From NCBI RefSeq assembly GCF_000516515.1, contig NZ_KI911784.1, positions 2,636,881-2,700,880 on the forward strand: 64,000 bases of DNA. The letters run 5' to 3'. Numbering within the stretch: position 1 is the stretch's first letter; the number at the start of each line of letters is the position of its first letter. This DNA comes from Chloroflexus sp. Y-396-1. GTDB lineage: Bacteria; Chloroflexota; Chloroflexia; Chloroflexales; Chloroflexaceae. The position numbers and the translations under genes were made by a program. Under the pieces are notes generated by a model that worked only from the letters and a program-made list of their open reading frames with translations, did not search any database and was not told where the DNA came from. Of the stretch, positions 47,600 through 56,718 are shown piece after piece.

Positions 47600-48397
47600 G
47601 TTGATCTGATCAAGCGAGCTACCCTGGTTGTTGATAGTAACAATGACGATCGAGCTGGCTCAGGTGATGTTATTGAATATACTATCGTCATGACGAATAC
47701 CGGCTCAGAGCCAGCCCTCCTGCTCACGGTTGAGGATACTCCTGATGTGAATACTACGCTGATCGTGGGGAGCGTATTGGTCACCCCTACAACCGCAGTA
47801 GTGGTGAGTGGTAACAGTCTCGGCGATACTGCTGTTGAAGTTACCCTCAACGAGCTAGCGATCAATGATAGCCTCACGATTACGTTCCGCGTGCAAGTAA
47901 ATGCACCTCTCCCTGACAACGTGAGTGAAATTGCTAATCAGGCGACGGCCAGCGGCATGAACATCTCATCAACACCGAGTGACGATCCAACAACAACTAT
48001 TACTGACGATCCAACCCGCCTACGAACACCTCCGCCCGGAGGCCCACCAACGGCCATTATCCTGACCGAGTTCCGCCTGGTCGCAACGAGCACCGGCTGG
48101 GACATCCTCTGGTCGACTGGTGCTGAAGTAAATACTCGCGGGTTTCTGATCTATCGTTCGACCGCTAGCCGTGATAAAGCACAACTACTGACCCCGCTTC
48201 CCATCCCGGCCCGTGGCAGTAGTACAAGTGGTGCGAGCTATCGCTTCAGCGACCAGACGGCGCTAGTAGGAATTGACTACTCGTACTGGTTGGTAGAGAT
48301 CGAGCTAGATGGTACATTTACCGAATATGGTCCGTTACAGTCTCGTGGTACGATAAACCAGCAATATCGCTACTTCATACCGCTGATCGGGCGTTAA
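46448..48397 (+). CDS. DUF11-repeat surface protein, 3' part after the frameshift
   Basis: The downstream frame continues the same protein: three more complete DUF11 units and a more diverged last one (from 47600, VDLIKRATLVVDSNNDDRAG). A C-terminal domain of about 105 residues with ILTEFRLVATSTGWDILWST and GFLIYRSTASRDKAQLL follows; it is fibronectin-III-like and common at the end of Chloroflexi surface proteins. The very end is YRYFIPLIGR. No start site belongs to this half, so if the inserted base is real this part would not be made except by frameshifting or slippage. Read together with 43852-46575 as one gene. Confidence 0.8.
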   Translation: MTTAAPGQTLTYTLTFTNTGAGAAHNITISDPLPTGVSYQSCDAGALGGTCSVSGGTVTFTLTNPLAAGGSASVTITGVVTAGGPATLTNTATLNYTDSGGNVRTPVTASDTTTVPAQPTIELSKTDGVTTAAPGQTLTYTLTFTNTGAGAAHNITISDVLPSALISATCTPGSLGGTCTVSGSSVTYTAPTTATLGAGQSSTITITAQVPITLTSGATLTNTATLNYTDSGGNVRTPVTASDTTTVPAQPTIELSKTDGVTTAAPGQTLTYTLTFTNTGAGAAHNITISDVLPSELMLPICTPGSLGGTCSVSGNSVTYTAPTTATLGVGQSSTITITAQVPITLTSGATLTNTATLNYTDSGGNAQTPVTSSDTTRIPGPTAVDLIKRATLVVDSNNDDRAGSGDVIEYTIVMTNTGSEPALLLTVEDTPDVNTTLIVGSVLVTPTTAVVVSGNSLGDTAVEVTLNELAINDSLTITFRVQVNAPLPDNVSEIANQATASGMNISSTPSDDPTTTITDDPTRLRTPPPGGPPTAIILTEFRLVATSTGWDILWSTGAEVNTRGFLIYRSTASRDKAQLLTPLPIPARGSSTSGASYRFSDQTALVGIDYSYWLVEIELDGTFTEYGPLQSRGTINQQYRYFIPLIGR

Positions 48398-48411
48398 GGG
48401 GTTATACAACC

Positions 48412-49863
48412 ATGAGACAGACCATCTGGCACATCCTACCAATCATCGCAGGGGGTATGTTACTTATCGTGGTATCCCTCTCGGTTTTACCAACAGGGTC
48501 AGTGCGTGCTGAACGACCAATGAGTATTACCGAAACATCAACGGCAGAGCCGCCAACTCGGACACCGACGGAGAGTGGGGGCGGGGGCACGCCAACGCCT
48601 ACTAACACGTCGACGGGGAGTGGAAGCACGCCGACACCCACCAACACACCGACGGGGAGTGGGGGCGGGAGCACGCCGACACCCACCAACACACCGACGG
48701 GGAGTGGGGGCGGAAGCACGCCGACACCCACCAACACACCGACGGGGAGTGGGGGCGGAAGCACGCCGACACCCACCAACACACCGACGGGGAGTGGGGG
48801 CGGGGGCACGCCGACACCCACCAACACACCGACGGGGAGTGGGGGCGGGAGCACGCCGACACCCACCAACACACCGACGGGGAGTGGGGGCGGGAGCACG
48901 CCGACACCCACCAACACACCGACGGGGAGTGGGGGCGGGAGCGACGGCACGCCCACGCCGACTTCCACCATTCCCATTCCTGATTTGTCACTGACCAAAT
49001 CGGTTGCGCCATCGGTGGCTCAGGTCGGCGATGAGGTGGTCTACACGCTTACACTCAGGAATGTCGGTAGCGCACCGGCAAATGATGTCACGATTGATGA
49101 CCCACTCCCAGCGTTCCTACGCTTGCTGGAAGCCAATACGTCACGTGGTACGGTACAACTAGACGGGAATCGGGTACAGGTGGCGATCTCGGTCGTTGCG
49201 CCAGGCGAGCAGGTTATTGTGACCATTCGGGCACAACTGCTGGCAGAACCTATTCCGCCAGCCAATCAGAATGTTGCCACCGCACGCACCAGTAGTACCG
49301 AAATCACGACCGACAACAACACGAGCAGCGCGACGATCCTGCCAGTGTTACCCGACCTGGCGCTGACCAAATCGGTTGCGCCATCGGTGGCTCAGGTCGG
49401 TGATGAGGTCGTCTATACCCTCACGCTCAGGAATGTTGGGGGTGCACCGGCAAATGATGTCACGCTGCTCGATAATCTGCCATCGTTCCTACGTCTGATT
49501 AGGGTCACGACAACGGCTGGTAATGCGCAATCAGATGGCAACCAGGTGACAGTAACGGTGCCTGTTGTTAATCCTGGAGAGACGGTGGTGGTACAGATTA
49601 CCGCGCAAGTTCTTATCCCACCAATTGCCCCTGATAATGTGAATGTGGCAACTGTGCGAACCAGTGATAGCGAGATAACAACAGCGAATAACAGTGATAG
49701 TGCGAGAATCGGTCAAAACGGTATCCACGTTGATACTGACATCTCACCAGCAATCTTGCCACGAACCGGTGGTCATCTAGGCCGTTCACTATTGTCTTTG
49801 ATCGGCTTTGCGCTGATCGCTATCGGGCTTGGTGCACTGGTACAGCGTCGGTCGTCGGGTTAG
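48412..49863 (+). CDS. Secreted DUF11 protein with Pro/Thr/Gly repeat stalk and LPxTG sorting signal
   Basis: A 483-residue exported protein. A signal peptide (1-33, core [16 protein letters not shown]) is followed by a stalk of 15-residue repeats, [15 protein letters not shown] (56-173). Two DUF11 units each begin [20 protein letters not shown]. The tail is a complete sortase signal: LPRTG at 449-453, a hydrophobic segment [18 protein letters not shown], and the basic end QRRSSG. The protein is therefore likely to be cut by a sortase and fixed to the cell surface. It starts 14 bp after the giant DUF11 gene, so the two share an operon. No sortase gene is in the window. Confidence 0.85.
   Translation: MRQTIWHILPIIAGGMLLIVVSLSVLPTGSVRAERPMSITETSTAEPPTRTPTESGGGGTPTPTNTSTGSGSTPTPTNTPTGSGGGSTPTPTNTPTGSGGGSTPTPTNTPTGSGGGSTPTPTNTPTGSGGGGTPTPTNTPTGSGGGSTPTPTNTPTGSGGGSTPTPTNTPTGSGGGSDGTPTPTSTIPIPDLSLTKSVAPSVAQVGDEVVYTLTLRNVGSAPANDVTIDDPLPAFLRLLEANTSRGTVQLDGNRVQVAISVVAPGEQVIVTIRAQLLAEPIPPANQNVATARTSSTEITTDNNTSSATILPVLPDLALTKSVAPSVAQVGDEVVYTLTLRNVGGAPANDVTLLDNLPSFLRLIRVTTTAGNAQSDGNQVTVTVPVVNPGETVVVQITAQVLIPPIAPDNVNVATVRTSDSEITTANNSDSARIGQNGIHVDTDISPAILPRTGGHLGRSLLSLIGFALIAIGLGALVQRRSSG
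48577..48930 (+). repeat. 45-bp tandem repeats encoding [15 protein letters not shown]
   Basis: Eight in-frame units lie head to tail, seven of 45 bp and one of 39 bp (lacking two Gly codons), followed by a partial unit. Copies are nearly identical; they differ mainly in GGGS against GGGG and one TST variant. The stretch gives the protein an extended, possibly glycosylated stalk, and copy number may vary between strains. Long open frames on the opposite strand are by-products. Confidence 0.85.
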
Positions 49864-49972
49864 CACGTACACAACCGGTAGTGTTGCCCCCTTCTCGTTC
49901 TGACCGGGCTTCCAAACAGTTAAGACGCAGAAGGGGGAGGATATTTTACCCACTCATCTGGAGATGATGACG

Positions 49973-52621
49973 ATGCGGCATTTTTTGCTTCTCTTCGTTG
50001 CCTTTGCCGTGGGAATTACGGTGGCTGCGCCAATGACCCTGGCACAGCCGACTAACGGTCTGGTACTGCGCTCGCGGGCCGATGGGGTTGAGGTCGCATG
50101 GCAGTGGAATGGTTCAACTGAACCGCAACGTTTTGTGCTGTATCTGCGTCCAGACGCTTCACCGCTACCGGTGCTGCATGAACTCCACGATCAGGCGATT
50201 GACGAACCGGTACCGGCGCCAGGCTTGCCAGTTGTTACCATCAATGGCGATCAATATGAGCCGCTGCCTGTATTTATCTCTGAGATGCCAACCGCACCGC
50301 TCCGGCTCATCGGTGAAGGGTATCAGCGTGGAAGATGGATGGCGCTTTACGAACTTGCCCCACACTATCAATCTGACACCGGGCCACGTCTGACGACACA
50401 GATACGGGCATTTATCGTTGGAGCAACGCTGCAACCGCCAACTGGCCTAACGTCTGTGCAATTGACTAGTGTTCCCGCGCCCGATCCGATAGCAGCACGT
50501 AACGCTTGGGTTATTGACGTTCAGGCTGAAGGCATCCAGGAAATCTCTGCCGATACCCTCCGTGCGCTTGGCCTTGACCTTACCCAGGTCGCGGTTCATC
50601 GCTTGCGCTTGCAGCGCGCCGGGATAAATCTACCGTTAGAGCCGATTTTTAGCGGTGATACAATGACCGCATTGCGGTTCTACGCCCCACCACCCGGTGA
50701 CCGTTGGTCGGCAAGCGATCGTTACTGGCTGACGGTTGAGGAGAGTGGTGGTACTGCCTTGATGGGTAGCCGAACTGCTCAACCACAGGCCGGTGATCAA
50801 CCGACCCTGGTGACAGTCAGCGGTGTCTGGCCAACCGATCCACCGACGCTGTACGAGTCAACGTTGGCCGGTCTCGATGGCGATCACTTTTTTAGTCGGC
50901 AGCTTGACGCTAGTGCTGGTGCACCGGTGAGTACAACCATCACGTTGACGCCAATGCTTCCTCTTACCAGTAGCGGCCCGATGAGTATCACGCTCGAACT
51001 GGCGACGCTGGTCAAACACAGTGGGACGCACCGCCTCCGCATTGCTGCTGGTACCTGGGAGACAACAGTTGCGTGGAGCGGTTCTGGCAGCCACCAGGTA
51101 ACAGTTGCCCTACCGTTTCCCACAACGACTATCACGCTGACACTTGATCCGGTCAGTGGGATTGATCGTGTTTATCTGGATCGGATGACCTTTGTTGCGC
51201 CAGTTCAGCTTGCGTTTACGACCGCTGGCGCCATCTTTACAGGTCAGAACGGACGTTTCGTCTACCCGTTAAGTGGTGCTCCAGCAGACGTTGCGGTATA
51301 TGACATTACCAATCCCTTGCAACCGGTACGGTTGCAGTTTAACGGCGCCGCCTTTGCCGATGATTCTCTTACACCGCATCGTTACTTGGTAACCGGTTCG
51401 GCAACGCTGCACACGCCGACGGTGGCGCGTCATCAACCGGTTGATCTGACCGTACCGGTCAATACCCGTGCCATTTACATCGCTCCCCGCGCATTTCTGG
51501 ATGATATAGCACCGTTGTTGGGTCATCGGCAGATGCAGGGCTGGTCGCCGGTTGCAGTTGCAGTTGAAGACATTTACGCTGGTTGGAGTGGCGGCGAGCC
51601 AGACCCACGCGCAATTCGGAATTTCTTGCGCTACGTAGTAACGACCTGGTCTCCTAATCTGATGGCGGCTATTCTGGTCGGTGATGGCAGTTCCGATCCA
51701 CGTGATTATCTCCAACGCGGCTGGCCAACCCTCATTCCGCCATACCTGGCCATGGTTGACCCATGGTTAGGTGAAACTGCATGTGAGACCTGTTTTGCGC
51801 AACTGGATGGTGATGATCCGATCAGCGAAACGTTCTTTCAGGCTGACATCTGGCTCGGTCGGCTGCCGGTGAAGACGAGCGCGGAATTGCGTCGTCTGGT
51901 GAGCAAGCTGCTGAGCTACGAGCAGAGTCGCGGAGTGTGGCAACGGCACGCTGTTTATCTGGCTGACAACCCTGATAGCAGTGGCGATTTTGCCGCTCTG
52001 CTTGAGGAAGCAATCGTGTTTCAACCACCGCAAACCAGTATTACCCGCGTATACTACCATCCTGACGGGGGTACAGGTCGGATTGCCGATGCTAACGTTG
52101 CCCGTGAGCAATCCTTTGCTGCGTTCAACCAGGGCGCAGGGTTGCTTGTCTATGCGGGTCATGGGTTACAGTTTCAGTGGGCATTTACTGCTATGGGCAT
52201 TTCAGAACCATTTCTCCTGAATGTTGATGCGGCAACCGATCTTCGCAACGCACCGGCACTGCCGGTCGTGTTGAGTATGACCTGTCTGACCGGTGCGTTT
52301 CAACATCCGTCGTTTCGTGGTACGACCATTGATGAGGCACTAGTGTTGAATCCGGAGGGTGGGGCGATTGCCACCTGGAGTTCAAGCGGCTTTGGCGTCG
52401 CTTATGGTCATCGCCAACTGCTGTTGGGCTTTGTTGAAGCCCTCTGGAGTACGCCTTCACCAACGCCACTCGGCCAGCTCGTTGCTGCCGGATATGCCCG
52501 TCTGGCTGCCAGTGGTGAAGCACCCGCTTCCCTTCGCACATTTCTGCTGCTTGGCGATCCACTCACCCCGGTAGCAGCACGCCCACTCTACCGATTGGAC
52601 GTACCGCTAGTGCAGCGATGA
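49973..52621 (+). CDS. Peptidase C25 (gingipain-like) secreted protein
   Basis: An 882-residue exported protein. The signal peptide ends near TLAQ (about 25). Residues 30-500 are beta-rich propeptide/adhesion-like domains. The C-terminal third is the C25 caspase-like fold: NTRAIYIAPRAFLDDIAPLL, AILVGDGSSDPRDYL, ADIWLGRLPVKTSAEL, catalytic His730 in VYAGHGLQFQWAF and Cys771 in LSMTCLTGAF. Both catalytic residues are kept. The end YRLDVPLVQR resembles the end of the giant DUF11 protein (YRYFIPLIGR). The ATG at 49973 fits GGAG nine bases before; two more ATGs lie just upstream. It may process or help place the neighbouring surface proteins; that role is inferred. Confidence 0.85.
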   Translation: MRHFLLLFVAFAVGITVAAPMTLAQPTNGLVLRSRADGVEVAWQWNGSTEPQRFVLYLRPDASPLPVLHELHDQAIDEPVPAPGLPVVTINGDQYEPLPVFISEMPTAPLRLIGEGYQRGRWMALYELAPHYQSDTGPRLTTQIRAFIVGATLQPPTGLTSVQLTSVPAPDPIAARNAWVIDVQAEGIQEISADTLRALGLDLTQVAVHRLRLQRAGINLPLEPIFSGDTMTALRFYAPPPGDRWSASDRYWLTVEESGGTALMGSRTAQPQAGDQPTLVTVSGVWPTDPPTLYESTLAGLDGDHFFSRQLDASAGAPVSTTITLTPMLPLTSSGPMSITLELATLVKHSGTHRLRIAAGTWETTVAWSGSGSHQVTVALPFPTTTITLTLDPVSGIDRVYLDRMTFVAPVQLAFTTAGAIFTGQNGRFVYPLSGAPADVAVYDITNPLQPVRLQFNGAAFADDSLTPHRYLVTGSATLHTPTVARHQPVDLTVPVNTRAIYIAPRAFLDDIAPLLGHRQMQGWSPVAVAVEDIYAGWSGGEPDPRAIRNFLRYVVTTWSPNLMAAILVGDGSSDPRDYLQRGWPTLIPPYLAMVDPWLGETACETCFAQLDGDDPISETFFQADIWLGRLPVKTSAELRRLVSKLLSYEQSRGVWQRHAVYLADNPDSSGDFAALLEEAIVFQPPQTSITRVYYHPDGGTGRIADANVAREQSFAAFNQGAGLLVYAGHGLQFQWAFTAMGISEPFLLNVDAATDLRNAPALPVVLSMTCLTGAFQHPSFRGTTIDEALVLNPEGGAIATWSSSGFGVAYGHRQLLLGFVEALWSTPSPTPLGQLVAAGYARLAASGEAPASLRTFLLLGDPLTPVAARPLYRLDVPLVQR

Positions 52622-52659
52622 TCTTATCCCTGTGTTCCTACGCAGGTCATCTGCACCAC

Positions 52660-53160
52660 TACCCCCTTCTTCTGCCATTTGGGAGAGGAAGGGGGGAGAG
52701 GGAAGGGGCGGTTGTCAGGTGTGCGGTGCGGTCGGGTGGGGCGGAGCACGGTCAGGGCACAACACCGCTAGGCATACACCCGCTCACCGATATGCGGGCC
52801 AGAGGCCCGCGCTCCCAGGAAAGAGCCATTTCTCCCTTCCTCTGCCATTTGGGAGAGGAAGGGGGGAGAGGGAAGGGGCGGTTGTCAGGTGTGCGGTGCG
52901 GTCGGGTGGGGCGGAGCACGGTCAGGGCACAACACCGCCAGGCTGCACCCGCTCACCGATATGCGGGCCAGAGGCCCGCGCTCCCAGGAAAGAGCCATTT
53001 CTCCCTTCCTCTGCCATTTGGGAGAGGAAGGGGGAGAGGGAAGGGGCGGTTGTCAGGTGTGCGGTGCGGTCGGGTGGGGCGGAGCACGGTCAGGGCACAA
53101 CACCGCCAGGCTGCACCCGCTCACCGATATGCGGGCCAGAGGCCCGCGCTCCCAGGCACT
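52660..53160. repeat. Three tandem copies of a 169-170 bp intergenic repeat
   Basis: The marker TCTGCCATTTGGGAGAGGAA occurs at 52671, 52841 and 53010. Each unit contains a TTCCTCT...AGAGGAAG stem, a long conserved GC-rich middle (with GTTGTCAGGTGTGCGGTGCG) and the palindrome GCGGGCCAGAGGCCCGCGC. The copies are almost identical. The block exactly fills the space between the convergent C25 peptidase and murA genes, as the 42-kb array does between ilvE and a hydrolase. Open frames of up to 240 codons through it repeat the same peptide and are not genes. Confidence 0.88.
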
Positions 53161-53172
53161 CGCTTTGAACTG

Positions 53173-54465
53173 CTACGACGATCGTACCCGTTCGATTCGT
53201 GCCCCAAGTGCTGCCAGCCGTTCATCAATCCGTTCGTAACCACGGTCAATCTGACCGATATTGTAAATCACGCTCCGCCCTTTCGCACAGAGCGCTGCCG
53301 TCACCATAGCCATACCGGCGCGAATGTCTGGGCTGGGTAGGCCATCGGGTTCTCCGTACAATTGCGAAGGCCCAACGACTACTGCACGATGGGGATCACA
53401 GAGTACAATCCGTGCCCCCATACCGATCAGACGGTCAACAAAGAACAAGCGGCTCTCAAACATCTTTTCATGAATGAGCACAGTGCCGCGGGCCTGGGTC
53501 GCAATCACAATGGCTGTACTGATCAGATCAGGATTAAAGCCAGGCCACGGCGCCGAGTCAATCTTTGGAATAGCACCGTGAAGATCGTGGCGTACCACCA
53601 ACTCCTGATCAGCCGGCACAATAATGTCTTCACCCTCTTCGCGCCACGTCACACCCAGTCGTCCGAACATAATCTTCGTCATCCGATGCTCACGTGGTCG
53701 TGCGCCGACAATCCGTAATTCGCTGCGCGTTACCGCCGCTAACCCGATTAGCGAACCTACTTCCATAAAGTCGGGGCCAATGGTGTAATCGGTGCCATGC
53801 AACCGACTGACCCCCTCGATTTCGAGCAGGTTTGTGCCGATACCGCTGATCCGTGCGCCCATACTGTTGAGAAAATGACATAAATCCTGTACGTGTGGTT
53901 CAGAAGCAGCGTTGGCGATGGTTGTATGACCTTCGGCAATACTCGCAGCAATGATCGCTTGTTCAGTGCCGGTGACACTCATCTCATCAAGAAAGATGTC
54001 GGCGCCCCGTAAGCCATCGGTCGTAAGAATGTAACTGCTGGGTGTGACCTCGACCTGCACGCCCAGCGCTGCCAGTGCCAACAAATGCGTATCGAGCCGA
54101 CGGCGTCCAATTGCATCGCCACCAGGACGGGGTAGCGTCACGTATCCTCGTCGGGCTAACAGCGGGCCGGCGAGCAACGGTGAGGTACGGATACGGCGCG
54201 CCAGTGTAGTGTCCGGTTCAACGGCTGCCAACTGATTGGCGCGCAAATGGACAACGTGGGCTTCTGGTCGGTCGATGTGCACACCGAGGTGGGCGAGCAA
54301 TGCTAATTTCGTGCGCACATCCCCAATGTCGGGAAGATTACGTATCGTTACCGGTTCATCGGTCAGCAGACTGGCGGCTAGCAAAGGCAGAGCCGCATTC
54401 TTGTTACCAGCGGGCCGAATAGCACCTGATAGGCGATGGCCGCCTTCGATCACAAAATAATCCAT
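53173..54465 (-). CDS. murA: UDP-N-acetylglucosamine 1-carboxyvinyltransferase
   Basis: First committed step of peptidoglycan synthesis: transfers enolpyruvate from PEP to UDP-GlcNAc. The 430 residues have Lys22-Asn23 in [14 protein letters not shown], the loop [15 protein letters not shown], and [13 protein letters not shown] with the catalytic Asp. In the loop PGGDAIGRR the residue that is Cys115 in E. coli is Asp117. This change is known in other bacteria to give natural resistance to fosfomycin while keeping activity. The ATG at 54465 has AGGA eight bases upstream; an ATG two codons earlier is also possible. The gene stands alone, facing the C25 gene across the triple repeat. Confidence 0.92.
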   Translation of the reverse strand: MDYFVIEGGHRLSGAIRPAGNKNAALPLLAASLLTDEPVTIRNLPDIGDVRTKLALLAHLGVHIDRPEAHVVHLRANQLAAVEPDTTLARRIRTSPLLAGPLLARRGYVTLPRPGGDAIGRRRLDTHLLALAALGVQVEVTPSSYILTTDGLRGADIFLDEMSVTGTEQAIIAASIAEGHTTIANAASEPHVQDLCHFLNSMGARISGIGTNLLEIEGVSRLHGTDYTIGPDFMEVGSLIGLAAVTRSELRIVGARPREHRMTKIMFGRLGVTWREEGEDIIVPADQELVVRHDLHGAIPKIDSAPWPGFNPDLISTAIVIATQARGTVLIHEKMFESRLFFVDRLIGMGARIVLCDPHRAVVVGPSQLYGEPDGLPSPDIRAGMAMVTAALCAKGRSVIYNIGQIDRGYERIDERLAALGARIERVRSS

Positions 54466-55123
54466 ACTCATATTCCTTTGCAACCTTCAACAATGTGTAC
54501 CCACGTACACGCTAACCTATGCTCACACCTTCCCCTCATTCTTGCCTACGTCGCAGAGGCGAACGGCAAAGAATTTCTCTCTTCTGCTGCTTCCATTCTG
54601 CTGGTGACAGCAAGTGAGAAAGGGAAGGGAAACCATCGCCTTGCAGAACGACTGTCGTTCAGCGAGTGTCTGGCAATTCCCTCCCTGCGAGGTCTTGCTT
54701 CTACGTTTCCCTTTCGCTCCTTGTTAGAAAGAGACACCATGGTCTTATGAGCTGGCTTTCAGGAGACCTTAAGATGCTATCGTTTGGCGATAGCCAGATA
54801 CAGATGGCGTGAGCGATATAGTGGTTACCAAACAACTAAACGAAATTGAGCTATGGATTTCGAGGAACAGCGGCGTGATCGAGATAATATGTCATCAACA
54901 AAATGCTGTAGATCGTATCGAGACGTACCATGTCACAACAAACCCTGCATCTTGAGGTGAGTGAATGGAACTTATCGCCAGCCGCACAAGTACGAGCAGG
55001 GAAAGATTTAGAACCCCTCTCTACCACTCCCTCTTCACTCCTCCATCACCACTGCCGGTCAGGAAAGATACAGACCCACTTCAGGCAAAGAGTTATGACC
55101 TGGCAACGATTACACAATTGTCC
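54466..55123. other. Intergenic gap of about 660 bp
   Basis: Short frames on both strands lack motifs. I see no repeat shared with the other intergenic arrays and no clear terminator. The murA promoter should lie in the left part (54490-54600). Confidence 0.4.
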
Positions 55124-56188
55124 TTAACGCGCTTTCGTGCGTTTCCACCTCTGGTGTAGACTCTTCTGGAGTTGCTGCCAACGTCCAAACTGTTGACGGC
55201 CAGTTTCGCGAACTTTCGCAATCAAGGCAGCAGCCTGGGCCTGCCCCAGTGCCAGTGCTTCACGCCCGATCTCTTGCAAACGCTCTCGATCAACAATTTC
55301 ACCTTCGGCAAACCAACGCCATGCCGCTACACCGGTCGTATAAGTTCCGGCGTATGCAATCGCTACTCTCGGCACAACTCCCCACACCGGAATAAGGCCA
55401 ACTAAAGTGCGGGCTAATTGCCGCCAGATGAAGGCGCCACCGATTACCGGGAGCACTTCAAACAATCGCTCCCGAATATCAGGCGGAGCACCATACGCCA
55501 GTGCCAGGCGATACACGAGCATCGCCTGATTTTTGGTCAGCACCAGCGTATCGGCAGCGGCAAAGGGAATATTAAGGATCGGAATCTGCTGCGGTAATGC
55601 TGTTGCTAGTACATACGAGGCATTGGTAAACGAAACACTGCTAATGAGTTGTTGCGCCACGACCGACCGCAAACCAGGTAACCGGCGAGCTGCCGATAGA
55701 TGCAATGAGGCTGGTAAACGATCAAGGATCGCCTCGGCTAATTGCCGGTTAGTATCAGGCGAATCTGGATCAGGAATAACCAGTAAACGTGCATGAGCAA
55801 CGCGCGGGTGCAATGGCCAGGCGTCGGTGGGTAATACTGTTCCCCACACCACGACAACGGTTGGCAGGTTTAGTGTAGCCAGATGTTCGATAACCGTTAG
55901 CTCACGAGCCGACAGCCGGACGTTGCGATCCAGACCAATAATAACGAGATCGGCGTGCCGTAGCTCATCTGGAATGATCGTCGCCAGACTGACCAGATGA
56001 ATAGGGGATGGCCCAGCCTGACCGTACCGTTGTGTACCATGCTCTAACCGACGAGCAATACTCTGACATACCCCCGCTGTGCCAGTGCACACGATGGTGA
56101 GCGGTAACTCGGCTTCTTTGCGAATATCTTCAACGTTGATCTCGCGCAGCGTATTCCACGCGATATTCAAGTCATTCCAACTTGGCAT
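55124..56188 (-). CDS. DUF697-domain protein with GTPase-like but P-loop-less N-terminus
   Basis: A 354-residue protein. Residues 25-160 have the alternating strands of a small GTPase-like fold (LTIVCTGTAGVCQSIARRL, VIIGLDRN, LPTVVVVWGT), but the glycine loop lacks the Lys-Ser/Thr of a true P-loop. Residues about 200-300 match DUF697, the domain that follows many stress-related GTPases (LTKNQAMLVYRLALAYG, PVIGGAFIWRQLARTLVGLIP). Two hydrophobic stretches there suggest membrane attachment. The C-terminus is Gln/Arg-rich and helical. It is divergent from the STAS operon; the 135-bp gap holds a promoter. The function is unknown. Confidence 0.68.
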   Translation of the reverse strand: MPSWNDLNIAWNTLREINVEDIRKEAELPLTIVCTGTAGVCQSIARRLEHGTQRYGQAGPSPIHLVSLATIIPDELRHADLVIIGLDRNVRLSARELTVIEHLATLNLPTVVVVWGTVLPTDAWPLHPRVAHARLLVIPDPDSPDTNRQLAEAILDRLPASLHLSAARRLPGLRSVVAQQLISSVSFTNASYVLATALPQQIPILNIPFAAADTLVLTKNQAMLVYRLALAYGAPPDIRERLFEVLPVIGGAFIWRQLARTLVGLIPVWGVVPRVAIAYAGTYTTGVAAWRWFAEGEIVDRERLQEIGREALALGQAQAAALIAKVRETGRQQFGRWQQLQKSLHQRWKRTKAR

Positions 56189-56246
56189 GTCCTTGACCTT
56201 CGTAGTGTACGATTGCGTACATCGGAGGTCATTATAGCACGTCCGA

Positions 56247-56273
56247 TTGGTACCTTTCGTTCTGTGTTATAAT
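56247..56273 (+). promoter_or_regulatory. Likely housekeeping-type promoter for the partner-switching operon
   Basis: A perfect TATAAT at 56268-56273 is preceded by TG one base upstream (extended -10). TTGGTA at 56247-56252 could be a -35 box, but the spacing of 15 is short, so the extended -10 probably carries most of the contact. The STAS gene starts 51 bp downstream of the -10 box with a strong GGAGG site at 56313-56317. Confidence 0.5.
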
Positions 56274-56323
56274 AGCAGATAGTATGCACAACGCGCCGTG
56301 CGCGCTGGAAGAGGAGGTTGACA

Positions 56324-56674
56324 GTGGAACTCAATCATCGCCGGCTCAACCGAGTAGACCTTATTGAGGTAATCGGGCGCGTTGATGCGGCTTCTGCACC
56401 ACAACTCAAGCAACTGATTGATTCATTGTTCGCCGACGGTCGTTATCGCATTGTGTTGGATCTCAGCCGGCTCGAATATATTAGTAGTCCCGGTTTACGT
56501 GTTCTCATTGAAGCTCGCAAAAAAGCGCGAGATTGGAAAATTACCGACCTTGAGGGGGGTGATATTCGGATCGCCAATTTACCACCCCGCATCAAAGAGG
56601 TATTCGATCTGACCGGCTTCAGTTCGCTCTTCGAGATCTATGGCGATACCGTCGAAGCAGTAGGTTCCTTTTAG
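56324..56674 (+). CDS. STAS-domain anti-sigma factor antagonist
   Basis: A 116-residue single-domain protein of the SpoIIAA/RsbV type. It would bind and sequester an anti-sigma kinase when unphosphorylated. IVLDLSRLEYISSPGLRVL carries the conserved region; the phosphorylated Ser should be Ser54 or Ser55, with Pro next to it instead of the more usual Ser or Ala. LTGFSSLFEIYGD is the typical C-terminal segment. GTG at 56324 is chosen as start because GGAGG ends six bases before it; a TTG six bases upstream is less likely. It is the first gene of an operon with a HATPase-STAS fusion and a PP2C phosphatase. Confidence 0.87.
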   Translation: MELNHRRLNRVDLIEVIGRVDAASAPQLKQLIDSLFADGRYRIVLDLSRLEYISSPGLRVLIEARKKARDWKITDLEGGDIRIANLPPRIKEVFDLTGFSSLFEIYGDTVEAVGSF

Positions 56675-56718
56675 CACTGCCATATTACCGGATACAAGTA
56701 TCCGGCCTTACGATCGCC

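Noticed and set aside
48577-48930. Regular 45-bp repeats considered as a CRISPR array
   Set aside because: Units abut directly with no unique spacers and encode an in-frame peptide repeat; no cas genes nearby. The same reasoning excludes the 159- and 170-bp arrays.
48402-48998. Minus-strand frame with [14 protein letters not shown] repeats, and Arg/His-rich frames across the same place
   Set aside because: These are alternative readings of the 45-bp stalk repeats of the LPxTG protein; they have no start context and no motif of their own.
49887-49937. CCCCCTTCT ... AGAAGGGGG inverted repeat between the LPxTG gene and the C25 gene as a terminator
   Set aside because: The 9-base arms are about 33 bases apart with no T-run after them, and the neighbouring genes run in the same direction; too weak to call.
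52618-53340. Plus-strand frames of 178-240 codons after the C25 gene
   Set aside because: They are three copies of the same meaningless peptide from the 170-bp repeat, and they run antisense into murA.
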